A stretch of 64,000 nucleotides of DNA from Colwellia sp. PAMC 20917 (GCF_001767295.1 NZ_CP014944.1:930001-994000); one strand, 5' to 3'; shown: positions 44,521 through 53,556, numbered from the stretch's first letter. The notes: a model not told the origin generated them from the sequence alone. A program made the numbers and translations.

Positions 44521-44606
44521 AAATGCCCAATTAAGGGTAAAGTTTAGTTAGCTAAAATGTGAAGCTAAACGTAAGCTAGCCAAGGGTTAAAAGCCCAGTT
44601 TGAATA
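44521..44606 (-). repeat. attC-like site C
   Basis: Between the membrane gene at 44613 and the gene at 44504. On the minus strand: CTGGGCTTTTAACCCTTGGC, then ACATTTTAGCTAACTAAAC, ending CTTAATTGGGCATT. It follows site B in order of segments, with a degenerate core (GGGCATT for GGGCGTT). Confidence 0.62.
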
Positions 44607-44612
44607 CCTTTG

Positions 44613-44888
44613 CTATATAACAAATGCAACAATAATTGCCGTTACAGCTAATACACTGTACTCGGGCATCCCTGTTGGTAACTTAGACATAAGTACGAAG
44701 CAAACGAAAGCTAAGGCAAATAAAATGGCACTGCCAACAAAAACCCCCATAAATGTATGCCCCATAATTAAACCAACAATAGCTAAGGGAATACTAAACA
44801 ATAATGCTGAAAAATAAGGTTCCTTTTTCATCAAGTATAATTTATATGAAAGAGCTAACATCAATAGTTTAATAATCAAAAAGAGCAT
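44613..44888 (-). CDS. Small membrane protein, cassette-type, unknown function
   Basis: About 91 aa with three to four hydrophobic helices (MLFLIIKLLMLALSYKLYL, FSALLFSIPLAIVGLIMG, FVGSAILFALAFVCFVLM, YSVLAVTAIIVAFVI). No family recognised. I start at the ATG at 44888, which has AAGG upstream; the ATG at 44915 falls within the core of attC-like site B (ATGGGCGTTATA) and would belong to the recombination site. Confidence 0.62.
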   Translation of the reverse strand: MLFLIIKLLMLALSYKLYLMKKEPYFSALLFSIPLAIVGLIMGHTFMGVFVGSAILFALAFVCFVLMSKLPTGMPEYSVLAVTAIIVAFVI

Positions 44889-44903
44889 GGAAATACCTTG
44901 TAA

Positions 44904-44998
44904 TATAACGCCCATTTAAGGGAGGAATAATGGTTAGTTAAAATAGCGACCAAAGAGCAAAAGCCAGCGGCTTTTTGTCCTTGTTTAATTTGTTGTTG
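44904..44998 (-). repeat. attC-like site B
   Basis: Best-preserved site of the array. On the minus strand it holds GCCGCTGGCTTTTGCTC, then CGCTATTTTAACTAACCATT, and ends CTTAAATGGGCGTTATA. The GGGCGTTA end equals the 3' core of Vibrio-type attC sites. An internal hairpin AAAAGCC/GGCTTTT is present. Confidence 0.75.
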
Positions 44999-45002
44999 CT
45001 TG

Positions 45003-46202
45003 CTAATCGGCATAGGTATGCAATATTTCGTTTACAGATGGCCGTTTATCAAAGCTGAAGTTACAAAGTTGAATATACCCAATATTATGACTAGGTGAAA
45101 GCCAAAAGTAACTCCCCATTGAGTCAATTGATAAACCTCTATGAGAATATATTGTCTCACCTTTAACCTCCCTAATGAACAGTCCATTATTATATGGTAC
45201 TCCTCCAATTTTAGAAACGGTCTTTAAAGAAGATAATATTTGACTGATAAAATGACCTTTACTGTCGTCAGTATTCTGGAAATTGGAGAGTCCTCCAATG
45301 TTGGAAACAGGCTTCATCGCATGCAAAAATGTACTCCAAAATAATTTGTCATCAATAGGGGTCATTAAATGACTTATCCATTTGGCAAAATCAGGGAGCG
45401 TAGATAAAATTCCGCCATCGCCCTGAGTAATTAGATTTGATGAATTACGTCGATATTTGTAGGTAGGCAGATTTACAGCACTATACCCCGTAGCACTCCA
45501 AGGAATTTCAATAGTCTGTGAACTCACAAGTTCAGTCGAAGACATTCCAAGTGGTTTAAATAGTTGTTTTTTAGCTAAGTCACTAAAAGGTATTCCACTA
45601 GCTTTTTCAAGTATATCAGCCAAAAATAAATAACCCGTATTACTGTAACTTGAATTTTCGCCCGGTTTGAATGATGGTGCAGATAACGCCATCATAGTAT
45701 CAAGAACGTGCATTAGAGTAACATCACGTGCAATCGGCTTCCCTACAACTAGATTTTCAAGTACATGGGGTATGGTAGATACCCTTTTTACAAGTTCCGC
45801 TCTAGTTTTTTCATCATTTAAATAGTCTGGCAGACCACTTTGGTGATTAATTAAATGATGTAACTTAATATTTTCAAACCAGCGGGGGCCTTGGGGATAA
45901 TATTTCTTCAATGAATCATTTAAAGATAGTTGGCCTTTCACCTCTAATTGTAACGCTAAAACAGCAGTAAAATGTTTAGTAATAGACCCCAAATTAAAAA
46001 CGGTTTTCTTATCTATTGGAACTTGATAACGTAAGTTTGCCTGCCCAAAATAGCGCTCATAAACTAATTCTCCTTTCTTCACCACACCAACAGCACAACC
46101 AGGAGTTTGAGAGTTTAATTCACTAAAACCATCACTAACGTTAGCATCTACGGTTAATGACATAGTGTTTAAAATAGTAAAGATTAACAAAGGTATTTTC
46201 AT
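45003..46202 (-). CDS. Serine beta-lactamase-like hydrolase (class C/esterase type), exported
   Basis: Exported serine hydrolase of 399 aa with an N-terminal signal (IPLLIFTILNTMSLTVDA). The beta-lactamase-fold motifs are SxxK at S73-I-T-K76 and YxN in SSYSNTGYLF; near the C-terminus YSHRGLS stands at the third (KTG-like) motif. Similar proteins are class C-like enzymes, D-aminopeptidases and esterases; His-x-Gly in place of Lys-Thr-Gly argues against a true antibiotic-hydrolysing AmpC. It lies between attC-like sites A and B and is large for a cassette. Confidence 0.88.
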   Translation of the reverse strand: MKIPLLIFTILNTMSLTVDANVSDGFSELNSQTPGCAVGVVKKGELVYERYFGQANLRYQVPIDKKTVFNLGSITKHFTAVLALQLEVKGQLSLNDSLKKYYPQGPRWFENIKLHHLINHQSGLPDYLNDEKTRAELVKRVSTIPHVLENLVVGKPIARDVTLMHVLDTMMALSAPSFKPGENSSYSNTGYLFLADILEKASGIPFSDLAKKQLFKPLGMSSTELVSSQTIEIPWSATGYSAVNLPTYKYRRNSSNLITQGDGGILSTLPDFAKWISHLMTPIDDKLFWSTFLHAMKPVSNIGGLSNFQNTDDSKGHFISQILSSLKTVSKIGGVPYNNGLFIREVKGETIYSHRGLSIDSMGSYFWLSPSHNIGYIQLCNFSFDKRPSVNEILHTYAD

Positions 46203-46241
46203 TTAAAATCCATTTTATTAATGCCAAGTTTTGTATTGTAA

Positions 46242-46320
46242 GCTAACGCAGCCATAAGCGGACAAAATAGGCGACGATGGAGCAAATAGCCAATTTTTTT
46301 TGTTGTGCTTGAATGACTTA
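46242..46320 (-). repeat. attC-like site A
   Basis: Just upstream of the beta-lactamase-like gene. On the minus strand: ATTGGCTATTTGCTCCATCG, then CGCCTATTTTGTCCGC, ending GGCTGCGTTAGC. The first block matches sites D and J closely. Confidence 0.68.
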
Positions 46321-46339
46321 ACTTTACATCCTTTGTACT

Positions 46340-46415
46340 GCTAACACCACGTTAAGAGACTTTAATTATTGGTTAAAAGTGAGGTGAAGCGGAACCTAAC
46401 CAACGGTTAACCCTC
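46340..46415 (-). repeat. attC-like site 0 (proximal edge of the array)
   Basis: Immediately right of site A with only about 20 bp between them and no gene. On the minus strand it ends CTTAACGTGGTGTTAGC and contains CAATAATTAAAG and CCGTTGGTTAGG, in the order seen in site B. To its right the strand of genes switches (PcaC-like gene, plus strand), so no integrase gene lies at the expected place. Confidence 0.55.
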
Positions 46416-46528
46416 GTAAAATTGGTGGATTTATTTTATTATTATGCAGTAATAGTGCGCGTAGTATAACCGGTTCGGCACTTCCCATGGACGGTGCTTG
46501 GGCCGCCCAATAAAAAACAGGATAATAT

Positions 46529-46894
46529 ATGTTAGCTAACAACGAAAAAACAGCAGGTGAAAAAATTCGCCGTCAAGTAATGGGCGATGAATTTGTTGAC
46601 CGCGCACTTAATAATGCCGATGATTTTAGTCAACCTATGCAAGACTACATCAACGATCATGGCTGGGGAGCAACCTGGCAGCGAACTGAATTAGATATTA
46701 AAACCCGTAGTTTAGTCACTATCGCTATGCTGGCAGCACTAAGAGCTCCTCAAGAACTTAAAGGGCATATTCGTGGTGCATTAAATAATGGCGCGACTAA
46801 AGAGGAAATAAGAGAAGTATTACTGCACAGCGCTGTGTATTGTGGCGCGCCAGCTGCACAAGAGGCTTTTAGAGCCGCTAAAGAAGTTTTATAA
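46529..46894 (+). CDS. PcaC-like 4-carboxymuconolactone decarboxylase family protein
   Basis: Protein of 121 aa covering the single CMD domain: MGDEFVDRAL, TRSLVTIAMLAAL, RGALNNGATKEEIREVLLHSAVYCGAPAAQEAF. This matches PcaC of the beta-ketoadipate pathway, which decarboxylates gamma-carboxymuconolactone. It lacks the AhpD-type CxxC. No other pca gene is nearby, so a role outside protocatechuate degradation is possible. It marks the start of ordinary DNA right of the cassette array. Confidence 0.87.
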   Translation: MLANNEKTAGEKIRRQVMGDEFVDRALNNADDFSQPMQDYINDHGWGATWQRTELDIKTRSLVTIAMLAALRAPQELKGHIRGALNNGATKEEIREVLLHSAVYCGAPAAQEAFRAAKEVL

Positions 46895-46925
46895 ATCGTC
46901 TATAAATATCGCTTTAAAGTTGTAA

Positions 46926-46952
46926 AGGCTAGACAAAAAATTTGCCTAGCCT
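46926..46952. terminator. Hairpin between pcaC-like gene and amylase gene
   Basis: Inverted repeat AGGCTAG/CTAGCCT extended by CAAA/TTTG with one mismatch, between convergent genes. Confidence 0.65.
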
Positions 46953-46997
46953 GCTCACTTATTTAGTTAAAAATCATCATTAAAACGCGACAAAACT

Positions 46998-48998
46998 CTA
47001 AAAACTTCGAATTTCTACGGCATTACTATTGAAGTTAAACTTGTTGATTTTTCCACATTCAGCAAAATGATTACTCGATGCATAGGGTGTGTTAGCTTGG
47101 TTGATGTCACCTTCCCAACCTTGACCATTTTTAACATAGGCTTTTACTTCAAACTTGTTATTAACCGCTTTACTACAATCCATATCAACATCTAACATCC
47201 AGTAATGTTGACCCCAAATATTTAACGGCTCTTCACCATAACCATCATTAGCAACGGTACGCTTTGCTCCCCAACCTGCAGGCCAAGCATTGGTGGTCCA
47301 ATCAAGCGGAGTTCCTTCAGCGGTGCTACTTTGAGCGGCTTCACTGCCATACCAATCTAAGTAGCTTTCATTGGTTTTCCATGGCGTTGTCGTTGCGCTT
47401 TTTAAATTGTTATGGCGAATAGTCATTGCACACTCAAAATTAGTGGTTTGACAATTTCTACCAAGATTATTATTGGCGTAGTTATGATCAATGCCGCCGC
47501 GAATAAACATATCTTGACCACTTTGCGTTTGTGCTTGAATAAATATCACCGTACGTTTCAATGTTGCTGGGCCTGTTACGTCACCATTAATTTTTGCGCC
47601 TTGATGAATGGCAAATGCATCCCAAACACCTAAATTGGCATTAATACTTCCACCCTTGTTTACTGTAATCGTTTCACCGCTACACGATTTAGCATCAGCA
47701 GATAATTGACCTTTTAAAACGTTACAATAAGTACCTGCACTCATTTGTGTATTTAGCGTAGACGTTAAATTAACATCTTCTTTATTAATTGCGACAAAAC
47801 CCGAACTACCTCGACCAAAAGCAATTTGATTATTGCCATTATCCCACCAGTTTGTGGTGTTCCAGTTATCTGCGGTATTATTTCTAAAGTCGACACCACC
47901 AGCAATATATGACCATCGATGCTCACACTTCCAACTACTGCCAAAGCATTCTAGATTACCATTGTTATGGACCGGAACACTTGGAGCACCCGCATCAGTA
48001 TCCCCCTGAAAATCATAGCTCGACATAACTTTTGGGTAACCATACGGATAAGCCAACATAAATACATTCGCTAAGTCGTATAAACGGCCATCTTCAAAAG
48101 TAATCACATTACCACCGCCACCATGACCACGTTGATTATCATGGTTATCGACAAAAACCACCGCGGAACTACTCGGTAAAAATCCCCAAGCTTCACCAAA
48201 ACTACTCAGTGATGCTAGGCTGCCATTTTTGAAGGTGTTACCTAGCTGTGTGGTATATTTAAATTCAGTTACTAAACCTGTGCTTTGGTATTCACTGGAG
48301 GTGATGGGTTCACCGCCTTGATCAATCACTTCCTGAAACACCAAAGGTGAGCCATTAACTTTCGACAATACTCCTTGAATATCGCCTAATGACATGTGCT
48401 TAGAGGCGTCAAATCGAAAACCTGTAACACCAATATCTTGCAAGTCGTTTAAATAACCTGCGAGCGTTTCTTGTACATAAGCGGCACCAGTATTGAGGTC
48501 AGCTAAGCCCACTAGCTCACAGTTTTGTACTTGCCAACGATTGTTATAATCGGTAATGGCACAAGTATCATGAAAGTCTTGTGGCCCATAATTAGGGAAG
48601 CTTTTGTTACCATAATTACTCCCTGCAGTACCTGTACCACTGCCAGATGCCATATGATTTAAAACTGCATCAACATATATTTCTACGCCAACGGCCTTAC
48701 AACGATTCACCATATCGACAAACTGGGCACGGTTACCGCTTCGACTCTCTATTTTATAGCTTACCGGTTGATATCGAGTCCACCATTGTCCCCCTTGAAT
48801 ATGCTCATTAGGTGGTGACACCTGAACTGCGGCATAACCTTTAGGGCCTAAATAATCTTCACATTCTTGGGCAACATCTTGCCAGCTCCATTCAAAGAGA
48901 TGAACAAAAGTAGTCGGTTCAGCAGCAGCTTGAGCCTGACAAACAATGCCTAATGCCAGACCTGTTGTTAATAAGGATTTTATTACTTTAGTTTTCAT
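46998..48998 (-). CDS. Secreted GH13 alpha-amylase, chloride-dependent AHA type
   Basis: Secreted endo-amylase of 666 aa, close in sequence and length to the Pseudoalteromonas haloplanktis enzyme. Signal peptide about residues 1-25. The catalytic triad is D197 in [10 protein letters not shown]223 in VFQEVID and D287 in [11 protein letters not shown]195 and N285 match chloride ligands of that enzyme. Beyond about residue 475 lies a C-terminal domain of about 190 residues, equivalent to the propeptide/secretion helper of that amylase. A palindromic operator lies about 102 bp upstream. Confidence 0.95.
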   Translation of the reverse strand: MKTKVIKSLLTTGLALGIVCQAQAAAEPTTFVHLFEWSWQDVAQECEDYLGPKGYAAVQVSPPNEHIQGGQWWTRYQPVSYKIESRSGNRAQFVDMVNRCKAVGVEIYVDAVLNHMASGSGTGTAGSNYGNKSFPNYGPQDFHDTCAITDYNNRWQVQNCELVGLADLNTGAAYVQETLAGYLNDLQDIGVTGFRFDASKHMSLGDIQGVLSKVNGSPLVFQEVIDQGGEPITSSEYQSTGLVTEFKYTTQLGNTFKNGSLASLSSFGEAWGFLPSSSAVVFVDNHDNQRGHGGGGNVITFEDGRLYDLANVFMLAYPYGYPKVMSSYDFQGDTDAGAPSVPVHNNGNLECFGSSWKCEHRWSYIAGGVDFRNNTADNWNTTNWWDNGNNQIAFGRGSSGFVAINKEDVNLTSTLNTQMSAGTYCNVLKGQLSADAKSCSGETITVNKGGSINANLGVWDAFAIHQGAKINGDVTGPATLKRTVIFIQAQTQSGQDMFIRGGIDHNYANNNLGRNCQTTNFECAMTIRHNNLKSATTTPWKTNESYLDWYGSEAAQSSTAEGTPLDWTTNAWPAGWGAKRTVANDGYGEEPLNIWGQHYWMLDVDMDCSKAVNNKFEVKAYVKNGQGWEGDINQANTPYASSNHFAECGKINKFNFNSNAVEIRSF

Positions 48999-49099
48999 TT
49001 TTATTGTTATTCCTAATGTAAAATTAATGTTTATATTTGCTTATTAAATAGCCAAGACAGGTTGCGTTAAATTTAAACAAAGCGCTATATCAAAGAAGA

Positions 49100-49113
49100 T
49101 GAATACGTATTCA
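49100..49113. promoter_or_regulatory. Putative LacI-family (MalR-like) operator for the amylase gene
   Basis: Perfect 14-bp palindrome TGAATACGTATTCA with a central CG step, as LacI-family operators have. It lies about 102 bp upstream of the amylase start. Assignment to a maltose/starch regulator is inference from position and symmetry; no regulator gene of this class is in the window. Confidence 0.5.
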
Positions 49114-49273
49114 ACCATTTTTTGTAGGTGTTTTACCGAACAAGAAACTATATTGAAATTATGATGACCTAGATGAAGATGAAACGTGTTGACAACGTCG
49201 GTAACGGGATCACTGACATTATGGTAAAGAGATCTTGCTCTCTGGTAACAAGACCTTGCGATAATGAATGCTT

Positions 49274-49295
49274 TTGCCACAGAAATCTGTGGCAA
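49274..49295. repeat. Perfect inverted repeat near the esterase remnant
   Basis: TTGCCACAGA/TCTGTGGCAA with a 2-nt centre, 7 bp from the end of the esterase remnant. No T run follows on either strand, so it may be a protein-binding site rather than a terminator. Confidence 0.55.
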
Positions 49296-49301
49296 GCTTA
49301 G

Positions 49302-49790
49302 CTATTTATTAATAAAGTTAGCGATCAGCTGAAAAGTTTGCTGACACTCTTCTTCAACCAATGCATCAAGTAACATATAGGCATGCGTTAACCCATCAAA
49401 CTGATGATGATGATGCACCGCTACCCCAACCGCTTTTAGCGCTTTAGCATAAGCTAAGCCTTCATCTCTTAACGGGTCGCATCCGGCGGTAATAATTAAG
49501 GTTTCAGGTAAAGTCTTACTTATTTCACCATACAAAGGTGATGCTGTTTTACGGTTATCACTCGCTTTAAAGTACTGATTAAAGTACCAAGTTATTTTAT
49601 CTTGCTCAAGTAAAAAACCTGAACCATTCTCAGTAAAAGAAGGCTGCTGGCCGGTGTAATCAACACTTGGGTAAATTAAAATCGGCTTATCGATTCTTAA
49701 GCGTTTATCTTGCTGGCACTGCACGGCCTTGCACAAAACTGAGTGTTGGCCCCTCACCTATTAAAGGCGCCAATTTAAACATACTGCAAT
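49302..49790 (-). pseudogene. Broken alpha/beta hydrolase (HSL-type esterase)
   Basis: The C-terminal half of a hormone-sensitive-lipase-type esterase is readable: KPILIYPSVDYTG, LIITAGCDPLRDEG (catalytic Asp) and FDGLTHAYM (catalytic His). The oxyanion HGGG region is absent. Just upstream, another frame reads FKLAPLIG; about seven bases seem deleted where the nucleophile motif GDSAGG should be, and further 5' the sequence is lost. The gene is therefore a remnant. Confidence 0.7.
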
Positions 49791-49802
49791 GCCTCTAAGC
49801 CA

Positions 49803-49952
49803 ATGAAAGTCTATATCGCATTTTCTTCTAGCCATTCAAAGTATGAAAAGATATTAGCCGATATTATGGAAGGTATTAGACGTTCTAGAGAGCTTGATAT
49901 CATCAATAAAAATACCGGCTACCCTATTAATTATCGAGATTTTTGCCTTTAG
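49803..49952 (+). CDS. Possible 49-residue ORF, unknown
   Basis: Open frame starting MKVYIAFSSSHSKYEK and ending INYRDFCL, opposite to its neighbours and overlapping the end of the Crp-like gene by 4 nt. No ribosome site is visible and no family is recognised. It may be the N-terminal fragment of a lost gene at the edge of the esterase remnant. Confidence 0.2.
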   Translation: MKVYIAFSSSHSKYEKILADIMEGIRRSRELDIINKNTGYPINYRDFCL

Positions 49953-50713
49953 GGTTTAAAAAAAGGGGCGTTAGGTAAAGTTTCTGTATATTTAGCTTCT
50001 TTCACTAAAGCCTCTAAATCTTTAATAATCAATTGATTACGTTTTTTATCAAGCGTACCTTCTTTTTTCCAGTGTTGTAACTGCTTATTGATCACTTGCC
50101 TAACTGAGCCAGTCATCCGCGCTAAGGTTTCATCGTTTAAACCGTTAACTAAATGATGTTGATGCTCTGCTTCTATTGTGCCGTTATAAAACTTAATTTT
50201 ATTAATATGTTCTAAAATAATACGGCTTAAACGCGTGGTAACATCGTGTAAAACTAGGCTACTGGCTTGTTGTTCTTTTTCACGCATTTTTTTCGCTAAG
50301 TAAGGCATAAATTGCTGGTTAAACTCTGGATACGTCCACAACCAATGCCGCATGGTGGAAAGTTTCACTGACAATAACTTTACCGTTGTTAAAGGTGAAA
50401 CAATAACCTCATGTGGTTGATCGTCTAACAGCACCATTAAGTCAAAACAGTCGCCCGCATAAAGCATATCTAAAGTGGCTTCTCTGCCCGTTTCTGGATT
50501 ACTTTGTTTAATTTCTAAACTACCGCTAATCACCACAAAAAATCGCTGAGTAAGTAAGGCCGGATTAAAGTAATCGCCTTTGTACCATTCATCAAGCTGA
50601 AATTCTTGTTGAAAATCTTCAATTAACTTCGCCGGTAAATCTGCAAAAATATTAGCTTGCTTTACTAAAACTGGGCTGGCTTTTTGAGGTAGATGAGTAG
50701 CGTCTTTATTCAT
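49949..50713 (-). CDS. Crp/Fnr-family transcription regulator
   Basis: Regulator of 254 aa. Residues about 20-150 form a cyclic-nucleotide-type effector domain (GDYFNPALLTQRFFVVISGSLEI); the dimerisation helix follows, then a winged helix (LNDETLARMTGSVRQVINKQLQHWKKEGTL). FNR-type N-terminal cysteines are absent, so it does not bind an Fe-S cluster that way. It is divergent from dnaK across a 336-bp gap with a CTGTCA/TGACAG palindrome, possibly its own site. Effector unknown. Confidence 0.9.
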   Translation of the reverse strand: MNKDATHLPQKASPVLVKQANIFADLPAKLIEDFQQEFQLDEWYKGDYFNPALLTQRFFVVISGSLEIKQSNPETGREATLDMLYAGDCFDLMVLLDDQPHEVIVSPLTTVKLLSVKLSTMRHWLWTYPEFNQQFMPYLAKKMREKEQQASSLVLHDVTTRLSRIILEHINKIKFYNGTIEAEHQHHLVNGLNDETLARMTGSVRQVINKQLQHWKKEGTLDKKRNQLIIKDLEALVKEAKYTETLPNAPFFKP

Positions 50714-51049
50714 AAGAGTAGTATTTAAGCCATAGCGGGCACGATTAGTTTTATTCTACCCTTTGTATCTATAGAGCAAAAGACAATGTTGCTTTTTAAA
50801 TTTCTATACTATTCCTCACGTTAATCTGCTGACTTTTAACTTATAAAGCCTAGATATTATAAAAATTATAAAATGATCGTTACTGTCATATTTGTGACAG
50901 AAGCATTTTATGACCTTAGCTATTATAGCGCCACTAACCAAACATCTAACCTTAAAACATCAACGTTAGTTTGTTTATACGGTCAAACTGCTTGCTGGAT
51001 AATGACCATAAAGCATTAGACCTTTTTTAATAAATAATAGGTAATTATT
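50714..51049. other. Divergent promoter region crp-like gene / dnaK
   Basis: AT-rich gap with promoters for both genes. The only structured element seen is the inverted repeat CTGTCA-TATTTG-TGACAG at 50883-50900. No CIRCE operator and no clear heat-shock sigma promoter were recognised. Confidence 0.45.
50883..50900. promoter_or_regulatory. Palindrome in the crp-like/dnaK divergent promoter
   Basis: Perfect inverted repeat CTGTCA/TGACAG with a 6-nt centre, a spacing typical of dimeric regulators. Autoregulation by the adjacent Crp/Fnr protein is possible but unproven. Confidence 0.4.
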
Positions 51050-52942
51050 ATGTCTAAGATTATTGGTATAGATTTAGGTACAACAAATTCATGTGTAGCT
51101 GTTATGGAAGGTGGCGTTGCTAAAATTATTGAAAATGCAGAGGGTAGCCGCACCACTCCGTCAATTGTTGCTTATGCAAACGAGGAAACATTAGCGGGCC
51201 AACCGGCAAAAAGACAAGCCGTTACCAACTCTAAAAATACATTATTTGCGATTAAACGCTTAATTGGTCGTAAATTTGATGATAAAGAAGTACAAAAAGA
51301 TATTAAGTTAGCCCCTTATAAAATTGTCAAAGCAGACAATGGTGATGCTTGGGTTGAAGTTAATGGTAAAAAATTATCACCACAAGAAGTATCAGCGCAA
51401 ATTTTACGTAAATTGAAAAAAGATGCTGAAGCCTATTTAGGTGAAACGGTTACCGAAGCGGTTATTACTGTCCCCGCTTATTTTAATGATTCACAACGCC
51501 AAGCAACCAAAGATGCCGGTAAAATTGCTGGACTTAATGTCAAGCGTATTATTAATGAACCAACAGCTGCTGCATTAGCCTACGGCGTTGATAAAAATAA
51601 CAAAGCTGACCAGAAAGTGGTGGTTTATGATTTAGGTGGCGGTACCTTCGATATTTCAATTATTGAAATTTCTAATGTAGACGGCGAAAAACAATTCGAA
51701 GTATTAGCAACCAATGGTGATACCTTTTTAGGTGGCGAAGACTTTGATTTACGCCTGATTAACTACCTTGCTGATGAATTTAAAAAAGAAAGTGGTATTG
51801 ATATTCACCAAGACCCATTAGCGTTACAGCGTATTAAAGAAGCGGCTGAAAAAGCAAAAATAGAGTTGTCATCAGCACTACAAACTGACGTGAACTTACC
51901 GTATGTTACTGCTGATGCTAGTGGTCCTAAACATTTAAACGTACAAATTACCCGAGCAAAATTAGAGTCTTTGGTTGATGACTTAGTGAAAAAGACTATC
52001 GCTCCGTGTGACCAAGCACTTAAAGATGCTGGCTTAAGTAAAGGTGATATTGATGAAATTATTTTGGTAGGTGGTCAGTCACGTATGCCAAAAGTACAAG
52101 AAGCAGTTAAAACCTTCTTTGGTAAAGAGCCTCGTAAAGATGTTAACCCAGATGAAGCAGTGGCTATTGGTGCAGCGATTCAAGCAGGTGTGTTATCAGG
52201 AACGGTCGGTGATGTGTTATTACTTGATGTAACGCCATTATCACTAGGTATTGAAACTTTAGGCGGCGTAATGACTAAGCTTATTGATAAAAACACTACA
52301 ATACCAACACGTGCTTCTGAAACATTCTCTACGGCCGAAGATAATCAAGCCGCGGTAACTGTGCATGTATTGCAAGGTCAGCGTGAAATGGCAACAGATA
52401 ATAAATCGTTAGGTCAATTTAACTTAACAGATATTAACCCCGGTCCTCGTGGCTCGGTGCAAGTTGAAGTCACTTTTGATATTGATGCAGATGGTATTTT
52501 AAATGTCTCAGCAAAAGATAAAGCAACCGGTAAAGAGCAGAGTATTAAAATTACGGCATCAAGTGGTTTAACTGAAGATGAAGTTAATCGCATGGTCGAC
52601 GATGCCCAGAAGCACGCAACTGAAGATAAGCAAAAACGTGAGTTAGTTGAACAACGCAACCAAGCCGATCAATTGATTCATACGGTACAAACGTCAATGA
52701 CTAGCTTGAGTGAAGATCAACAAGCCGAGCTTAAAACATTAATTGAGCAATTAAAAATGGCCGTTAATGGCAATGATAAAGCGGCGATAGAAATGCGACA
52801 AAAAGCATTACAAGAAGCGCACAGTAAAATAATGCAAGCTTCACAATCACAAGCAGAACAGCCTCAAGGTGATGCGGCTAATGATAGTGCTAAAAACGAA
52901 GATGTTATTGACGCAGACTTTGAAGAAGTGAGTAATGGTTAA
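51050..52942 (+). CDS. dnaK: DnaK chaperone (Hsp70), stand-alone gene
   Basis: Hsp70 of 630 aa. The ATPase domain has [43 protein letters not shown] and [13 protein letters not shown]; the substrate-binding domain begins after the linker [14 protein letters not shown]. The C-terminus is shorter than in E. coli and ends [10 protein letters not shown] instead of EEVKDKK. No dnaJ or grpE follows; the next gene is unrelated. It may be a second DnaK whose J partner lies elsewhere (cbpA is 30 kb away). A rho-independent terminator follows. Confidence 0.95.
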   Translation: MSKIIGIDLGTTNSCVAVMEGGVAKIIENAEGSRTTPSIVAYANEETLAGQPAKRQAVTNSKNTLFAIKRLIGRKFDDKEVQKDIKLAPYKIVKADNGDAWVEVNGKKLSPQEVSAQILRKLKKDAEAYLGETVTEAVITVPAYFNDSQRQATKDAGKIAGLNVKRIINEPTAAALAYGVDKNNKADQKVVVYDLGGGTFDISIIEISNVDGEKQFEVLATNGDTFLGGEDFDLRLINYLADEFKKESGIDIHQDPLALQRIKEAAEKAKIELSSALQTDVNLPYVTADASGPKHLNVQITRAKLESLVDDLVKKTIAPCDQALKDAGLSKGDIDEIILVGGQSRMPKVQEAVKTFFGKEPRKDVNPDEAVAIGAAIQAGVLSGTVGDVLLLDVTPLSLGIETLGGVMTKLIDKNTTIPTRASETFSTAEDNQAAVTVHVLQGQREMATDNKSLGQFNLTDINPGPRGSVQVEVTFDIDADGILNVSAKDKATGKEQSIKITASSGLTEDEVNRMVDDAQKHATEDKQKRELVEQRNQADQLIHTVQTSMTSLSEDQQAELKTLIEQLKMAVNGNDKAAIEMRQKALQEAHSKIMQASQSQAEQPQGDAANDSAKNEDVIDADFEEVSNG

Positions 52943-53008
52943 TCAATGAGTGGTGGCTGATAAGGTAAGTTAACCGCTTATTTATCATAATACTGTATAA
53001 AAACAAAA

Positions 53009-53038
53009 CCTCTAATATTAATTATTAGGGGTTTTTTA
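53009..53038 (+). terminator. Terminator after dnaK
   Basis: Stem AACCTCTAATA/TATTAGGGGTT (one G-U pair) followed by TTTTT. Confidence 0.88.
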
Positions 53039-53065
53039 TTATGATAAAATAAACAGTTAACTATT

Positions 53066-53365
53066 TTAAGAGGTATAGAGCTTTTCTGTTCTTTCGTCGA
53101 TACATTCATATGAACCCATCTCAAATTCTCGACAAACCCAAGGTCTATTTTCGTAAATAGAACACAATAATGTATCTCTGTTTAACGCTGAGCACAGACC
53201 ATCATCAAGTCGTAACATTGATTCGTGTCCATGGTCATCAATATAGATATGCCGATAAGGCACACCGGTATCTGAAATAATTCTAACTTCTAAGCTACAG
53301 CAACATGCCTGGCAATTTGCACAGGTGACTTCGGGAACGGGAATATTTTTTACTTCAATGTTCAT
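53066..53365 (-). CDS. YkgJ/PF03692-type cysteine-cluster protein
   Basis: Protein of 99 aa with the N-terminal cluster CANCQACCCS and further cysteines in DGLCSAL, LLCSIY and WVCREF, as in the CxxCxxCC family predicted to bind a metal. It is shorter than the protein at 3378-3761 and not closely similar outside the cysteines. The ENRPWVCREFE signature is common in this family. Function unknown. It lies between dnaK and attC-like site J. Confidence 0.82.
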   Translation of the reverse strand: MNIEVKNIPVPEVTCANCQACCCSLEVRIISDTGVPYRHIYIDDHGHESMLRLDDGLCSALNRDTLLCSIYENRPWVCREFEMGSYECIDERTEKLYTS

Positions 53366-53402
53366 AATAAATAATAAATAACAATAAACTTAATGGTGAG
53401 TA

Positions 53403-53556
53403 GGATACGCTAAACCGCTAAGCTTCTCGAGCAAATAGAAGCTGATGGGGCAAATAGCAGACATAAAAAGAACTGATTAAAGCATTGCTCTGCAAAACAG
53501 CCACAATATTTTGTACAACTTGGAGACGCTATTGCCTCTCAATACTAACGTTAGAA
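53403..53556 (-). repeat. attC-like site J (downstream of the PAS gene)
   Basis: On the minus strand it begins at the PAS gene stop (TAACGTTAG) and holds CTGCTATTTGCCCCATC, then TTCTATTTGCTC, ending AGCGGTTTAGCG. The middle block matches site A (GGCTATTTGCTCCATC) at most positions although the sites are 7 kb apart. Confidence 0.58.

Larger units (their letters stand above)
48999..49301. other. Amylase promoter region
   Basis: Between the amylase start and the broken esterase. It carries the palindromes listed separately at 49100 and 49274. No coding sequence is credible here. Confidence 0.5.

Noticed and set aside
45003-46202. True AmpC beta-lactamase (antibiotic resistance cassette)
   Set aside because: The SxxK and YxN motifs are present but the third motif reads HRG rather than KTG, which points to an esterase or peptidase-like relative.
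49044-49295. 83-aa leftward ORF upstream of the amylase gene
   Set aside because: It covers the operator palindrome and inverted repeat, has no ribosome site and reads like non-coding sequence.
49960-49976. GGGGCGTTAGGT resembling an attC core
   Set aside because: It lies inside the coding end of the Crp-like gene and has no companion blocks of the attC-like family on either side.
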